Of a DNA stretch of 64,000 nt, positions 61,308 through 64,000 are shown in pieces. The position numbers were made by a program, and so were the translations under genes. The stretch lies in contig JAKBBA010000011.1 of NCBI GenBank assembly GCA_021808665.1, positions 22,401-86,400 of the forward strand, read 5' to 3'. Source of the DNA: Actinomycetes bacterium. Its GTDB lineage: Bacteria > Actinomycetota > Acidimicrobiia > Acidimicrobiales > Palsa-688. The notes beneath the pieces are model-generated. The model worked only from the letters and a program-made list of their open reading frames with translations. It searched no databases and had not been told where the DNA came from. Numbering within the stretch: the first letter of the stretch is position 1; the number at the start of each line of letters is the position of its first letter.

Positions 61308-61313
61308 TAGCTT
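61308..61313 (+). promoter_or_regulatory. Predicted -10 box (TAGCTT) for the DUF3097 gene
   Basis: TAGCTT is followed by 8 nt and GTG 61322. AGGAGG lies between them but only 2 nt from the GTG, too close for a usual Shine-Dalgarno. Confidence 0.35.
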
Positions 61314-61321
61314 AGGAGGCT

Positions 61322-62167
61322 GTGGCGGAAAGAAAGCTGGGAAGAGGGATCCTCTCGGGTCCCGTAGACGGCGAGTGGCGCCGAGGCCGCGAGTACCGGG
61401 AGATAGTTGCCTCGACGGGTCTTACTGTCACCCACCTTGGGTCGCGCTTCACCGGCGCGGTTGTGGGCTTCGACCAGGGGGCCGTCGTGCTGCGCTCCCT
61501 CAACACCGGCCTTGAGAGACTCTTTGGTATGCACCGGGCGGCGTTCCGCCTGGGCGACGAGACGGTCACGCTGGTAATGCCCCCCGCTCCTGCCCGTGGT
61601 GGTGCTTCGGGAGGAACGGCGCTGCGCCGGACGGCGTCCGGGTCGATCGACGCAGGTCCCCGGCGAGCCCGTGTTGCCAGGCAGAGCCGGGTTCTCGTCG
61701 AAGGAATCCACGACGCGCAGCTAGTGGAGAAAGTCTGGGGAGACGACCTTAGGGTCGAGGGGATCGTCGTCGAACGCTTGGACGGCATCGACCATCTGGA
61801 GGAGTTCATCGAAGCTTTCGAACCGGCTGGCGACGCCCGCCTCGGCGTTCTCGTGGATCACCTGGTGGACGCGAGCAAAGAGTCTAGGATCGCCCAGCGC
61901 CTGCAGGGTCCTCACGTTCTTATACGAGGGACTCCCTATGTGGACGTCTGGCAGGCCATCCGACCCCATGTCGTCGGGCTGGAGAGCTGGCCTGTGATAC
62001 CCCGCGGGCGATCCTGGAAGGAAGGTATCTGCGACGCGATGGGCGAGTCGGACCCCGGCAGTCTGTGGCGTCGCCTGCTTTCCCAGGTGCGAACCTACGC
62101 AGACTTGGAACCGGCCCTCGTCGGCGCGGTGGAATCCCTCATCGACTTCGTAGCGGAAACTGCCTGA
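61322..62167 (+). CDS. DUF3097 family protein
   Basis: 281 residues, soluble. The N-terminal part (1-100) is a small beta-rich domain (LTVTHLGSRFTGAVVGFDQG). The second part begins SRVLVEGIHDAQLVEKVWGD and contains LGVLVDHLVDASKESRIAQR. The Glu in VEGIHD and the acidic residues in LVDHLVD recall the Toprim metal-binding pattern; this is my own reading and the family has no established function. It is found mainly in actinobacteria. GTG start. It lies alone between the dehydrogenase and a convergent transporter. Confidence 0.8.
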   Translation: MAERKLGRGILSGPVDGEWRRGREYREIVASTGLTVTHLGSRFTGAVVGFDQGAVVLRSLNTGLERLFGMHRAAFRLGDETVTLVMPPAPARGGASGGTALRRTASGSIDAGPRRARVARQSRVLVEGIHDAQLVEKVWGDDLRVEGIVVERLDGIDHLEEFIEAFEPAGDARLGVLVDHLVDASKESRIAQRLQGPHVLIRGTPYVDVWQAIRPHVVGLESWPVIPRGRSWKEGICDAMGESDPGSLWRRLLSQVRTYADLEPALVGAVESLIDFVAETA

Positions 62168-62215
62168 GCGGACGTCGTGCCGTTGGTCGGGTCCTCATCC
62201 TCAGCCGATTAACGC

Positions 62216-63277
62216 TCAGCCGGGGGGTGTGCGCCGGGCGCACTGGATCGACTGGCGGTCCGCCGGTCGCCCCGCGCCACGATCCGGGGCGGCGGAGGCC
62301 TCGACGTGGTTACGAACCAGTGGAGAGTGGTCCAGTGAGGCGACGCCGCCGACTATCGCAGCTATACCAGCCGCCAAGACAGCATCGCCGGTTACCCCGA
62401 TCTGGCCGAGGCTCTCCCCGAAGACCACAGTAGCTATCAGCGAGGCTGCTATCGGTTCGCCGACGTCGAGCAGCGGAAGCGAGACAGCGAGAGGGCCCGA
62501 CTGGTAGGTGTTGACGGTCAAGGTCATGCCCGCAATCCCGAGGGCGGCGAGCACCCATGGCTGCCAGGTGCCGAGGAACCCAATCCCGTGAACGGCCAGT
62601 TGGTGGGTCGTCGCCTTGGTGATAATCGACAGAAGACCGAAAGTGACTCCGGCGGCGCCCGCGAGGAGGCTGGTCCGGGCGATGGCACCTGTCCGTCTCG
62701 ACACTGCCAAGAGCCCCAATACTACGGCCGCCACCGAACCGAACAGCACCAGCCAGCGCTCTGGGGGAGCGGAGATCGGCGTGTTCGAAGGGTGAACCAC
62801 AATCAGCAGCGCCAGTAGACCGCTGCTTACCAGGGCGATCCCGGTCCATTCCGCCTTGCCGAGAGGGTGCTTGGCTATGAACGCGGCCAGAGGGATAGCG
62901 AAAGCGAGCTCCGCCACGATCAGGGGCTGCACTAACACGACGGGAGCTATCGACAGGGCAGTAGCCTCCATGGCGAACCCGGCTATCGAAGCGACCAGAC
63001 CGACCAGCCACAGGGGGTCCCGCCCGACACGGACGAGCAGGCCCCCATCGATTGTCTTGGACGTGCGTGGCGGACGGTCGGACTCCGAAGTGTCGGTTCC
63101 CCGTTCCGCTGCGTCGTCGCCTTGCTTGTCAGAAGTTGGGGTATCCGCGTTGGGATCGCTGCCGGCCGGGTAGGGCTGGCGGGCTATCGCCGACATCTGC
63201 GTAACGTTCGAGACAGCGAAAGAGGCCGCAGCCCCGAGGGCCAGCGCTACAGCGGCGAACCTCGCTCCGCTCAGCAT
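62216..63277 (-). CDS. DMT-superfamily membrane protein
   Basis: 353 residues with about ten predicted helices. Helix 1 (FAAVALALGAAASFAVSNVTQ) is separated from the rest by a polar loop of about 60 residues rich in Asp, Ser and Thr. EamA-like halves follow, with GFAMEATALSIAPVVLVQPL and NTYQSGPLAVSLPLLDVGEP as conserved segments. The C-terminal 40 residues are polar and Arg-rich. Substrate unknown; related actinobacterial proteins are annotated only as DMT transporters. ATG 63277 has no convincing Shine-Dalgarno. Confidence 0.78.
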   Translation of the reverse strand: MLSGARFAAVALALGAAASFAVSNVTQMSAIARQPYPAGSDPNADTPTSDKQGDDAAERGTDTSESDRPPRTSKTIDGGLLVRVGRDPLWLVGLVASIAGFAMEATALSIAPVVLVQPLIVAELAFAIPLAAFIAKHPLGKAEWTGIALVSSGLLALLIVVHPSNTPISAPPERWLVLFGSVAAVVLGLLAVSRRTGAIARTSLLAGAAGVTFGLLSIITKATTHQLAVHGIGFLGTWQPWVLAALGIAGMTLTVNTYQSGPLAVSLPLLDVGEPIAASLIATVVFGESLGQIGVTGDAVLAAGIAAIVGGVASLDHSPLVRNHVEASAAPDRGAGRPADRQSIQCARRTPPG

Positions 63278-63532
63278 TTCCGGCTACCCAACTTCATCTT
63301 CTTGGCGTCTCTATGCTTTTTGTCCGCATCCATTTTTGGCTGTCTAGCCGGTCACTCGGACCGTGCTGGTTATCGTCATAGTCCAGCGTGGCGCTGGGGA
63401 GCCTGCCCACAGCAGTCTTCTATCACTTCTCTACCTTCACCATACCGGCCGCGACGCCGCTGCCGGGACGGCGACTGCGGGCTGGGCTGGGCTGGCTAGC
63501 GGCTTGTGTTCGGGTGTTATCCTTTCCGGGCG

Positions 63533-64000
63533 GTGAGAACTAGGTCGTCTGGCCCTGTCACAGGCTTCCCGGGGACCGGAGCCCAGGGGGGCTACGTCGA
63601 TCACCACGTGCACTTCATGGCGTCAGTCGCAGCGGGTCTCTCTATCGACGTGTCGGCTTCGACCTCGCTGCGTGACCTCCTCGGCCGGCTGGGGGACGGT
63701 ATCGACCAAGGCGCGGGGAACCTTTCGGGGGGCTGGATCCGCGCTTGGGGTTACGACGAGGCGCTAATGCAAGAAGGAACCCACCCGACGCGCTGGGACC
63801 TCGACCGAGTCTGCCGATCGAAAGATGGCGAAGACGTTCCTTTAGTCCTGCACCATCGAAGCGGCCACGTCGCGGTACTGAACTCGGCGGCGCTTCGCCA
63901 ACTCGACTCGGAGGACCATCACGACGGTGTCATGTTCGACGGGCACGACGTACTTGCCGGGACACCGAAGTTGGACATCGCAGCGCTGACTTCGGCGGCG
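63533..64000 (+). CDS. Amidohydrolase family 3-like protein, 3' end beyond the window
   Basis: 156 codons are visible to the window edge. The metal-binding HxH appears almost at once: GGYVDHHVHFMASVAAG, at residues 20-36. WIRAWGYDEALMQEGTHPTR and VLHHRSGHVAVLNSAAL continue the YtcJ-like amidohydrolase pattern. These enzymes normally have about 50-60 residues of beta-sandwich before HxH, which are missing: an in-frame TAG at 63497 limits the N-terminus, and GTG 63506 is the only longer start. TATCCT lies 9 nt before GTG 63533. The 255-nt gap upstream contains a GGGCT triplet repeat and no other recognisable element. Confidence 0.72.
   Translation, partial: MRTRSSGPVTGFPGTGAQGGYVDHHVHFMASVAAGLSIDVSASTSLRDLLGRLGDGIDQGAGNLSGGWIRAWGYDEALMQEGTHPTRWDLDRVCRSKDGEDVPLVLHHRSGHVAVLNSAALRQLDSEDHHDGVMFDGHDVLAGTPKLDIAALTSAA

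Noticed and set aside
63278..63532. Possible RNA gene in the 255-nt gap before the amidohydrolase
   Set aside because: No tRNA-like cloverleaf or known riboswitch core could be found. The GGGCT repeat alone is not evidence.
1..64000. Mobile elements, prophage, CRISPR arrays, rRNA or tRNA
   Set aside because: No transposase, integrase, phage protein, regularly spaced repeats or tRNA arms were found on either strand. Base composition and gene packing look uniform.

Overview
High-GC actinobacterial chromosome, most likely class Acidimicrobiia. The assignment is inferred from gene content: an F420-dependent Ddn-type reductase, an actinobacterial DUF3097 gene, a TIGR03084 gene, an HspR-type regulator, a full NDH-1 operon beside a geranylgeranyl-reductase-family gene, and a FadE34-like tandem acyl-CoA dehydrogenase. 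No rRNA is present to confirm it. I see no tRNA, CRISPR array, insertion sequence, integrase or phage gene. Gene density is very high, many genes overlap by 4-8 nt, and no gap without a gene exceeds about 255 bases.

Layout. 1-6467: tetrapyrrole genes hemA (5' end outside the window), hemC, a cobA-hemD fusion, hemB and hemL, with a divergent hsp20-hspR heat-shock pair inserted between hemD and hemB. 6536-24195: a geranylgeranyl-reductase-family flavoprotein divergent from a complete nuoA-N operon for proton-pumping NADH:quinone oxidoreductase, closed by a strong hairpin. 24341-35444: mostly minus-strand accessory metabolism: two-domain dCTP deaminase, MFS exporter, cytochrome P450, F420-dependent reductase, a large SEC-C protein, a Fur-family regulator (plus strand), acetoacetyl-CoA synthetase and another MFS protein. 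35570-39003: a compact plus-strand redox cluster of b-type cytochrome, membrane-anchored Ser/Gly/Ala protein, FMN transferase ApbE, ferric-reductase-like bis-heme membrane protein and a three-Cys ferredoxin. 39147-43943: L,D-transpeptidase, fused tandem acyl-CoA dehydrogenase and enoyl-CoA hydratase. 43948-48332: alpha/beta hydrolase and PadR regulator (divergent), then a molybdate/tungstate importer with a fused permease-ATPase. 48304-53578: HtrA-type protease, DHA2 exporter and MMPL transporter. 53610-61246: acyl-CoA carboxylation cluster (AtuA family, biotin carboxylase/carrier, carboxyltransferase, TIGR03084 protein, divergent acyl-CoA dehydrogenase). 61322-64000: DUF3097, a DMT-family protein and the start of an amidohydrolase.

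How the parts fit. The heme genes feed the many b-type cytochromes and the P450. NDH-1 supplies a quinone pool, probably menaquinone. The 35.6-39.0 kb cluster looks like a second, flavin- and heme-based electron route across the membrane. The acyl-CoA genes suggest growth on branched, terpenoid or steroid-like acids.

Across the window, start codons that lack a Shine-Dalgarno sequence repeatedly have a TANNNT box, usually TAGCNT, 5-8 nt upstream. This suggests leaderless transcripts, and I used it to choose several starts. The two items most worth a second look are the flavinylation-type redox cluster with its unrecognised candidate flavin acceptor, and the perfect 12-bp inverted repeat upstream of the molybdate/tungstate importer.
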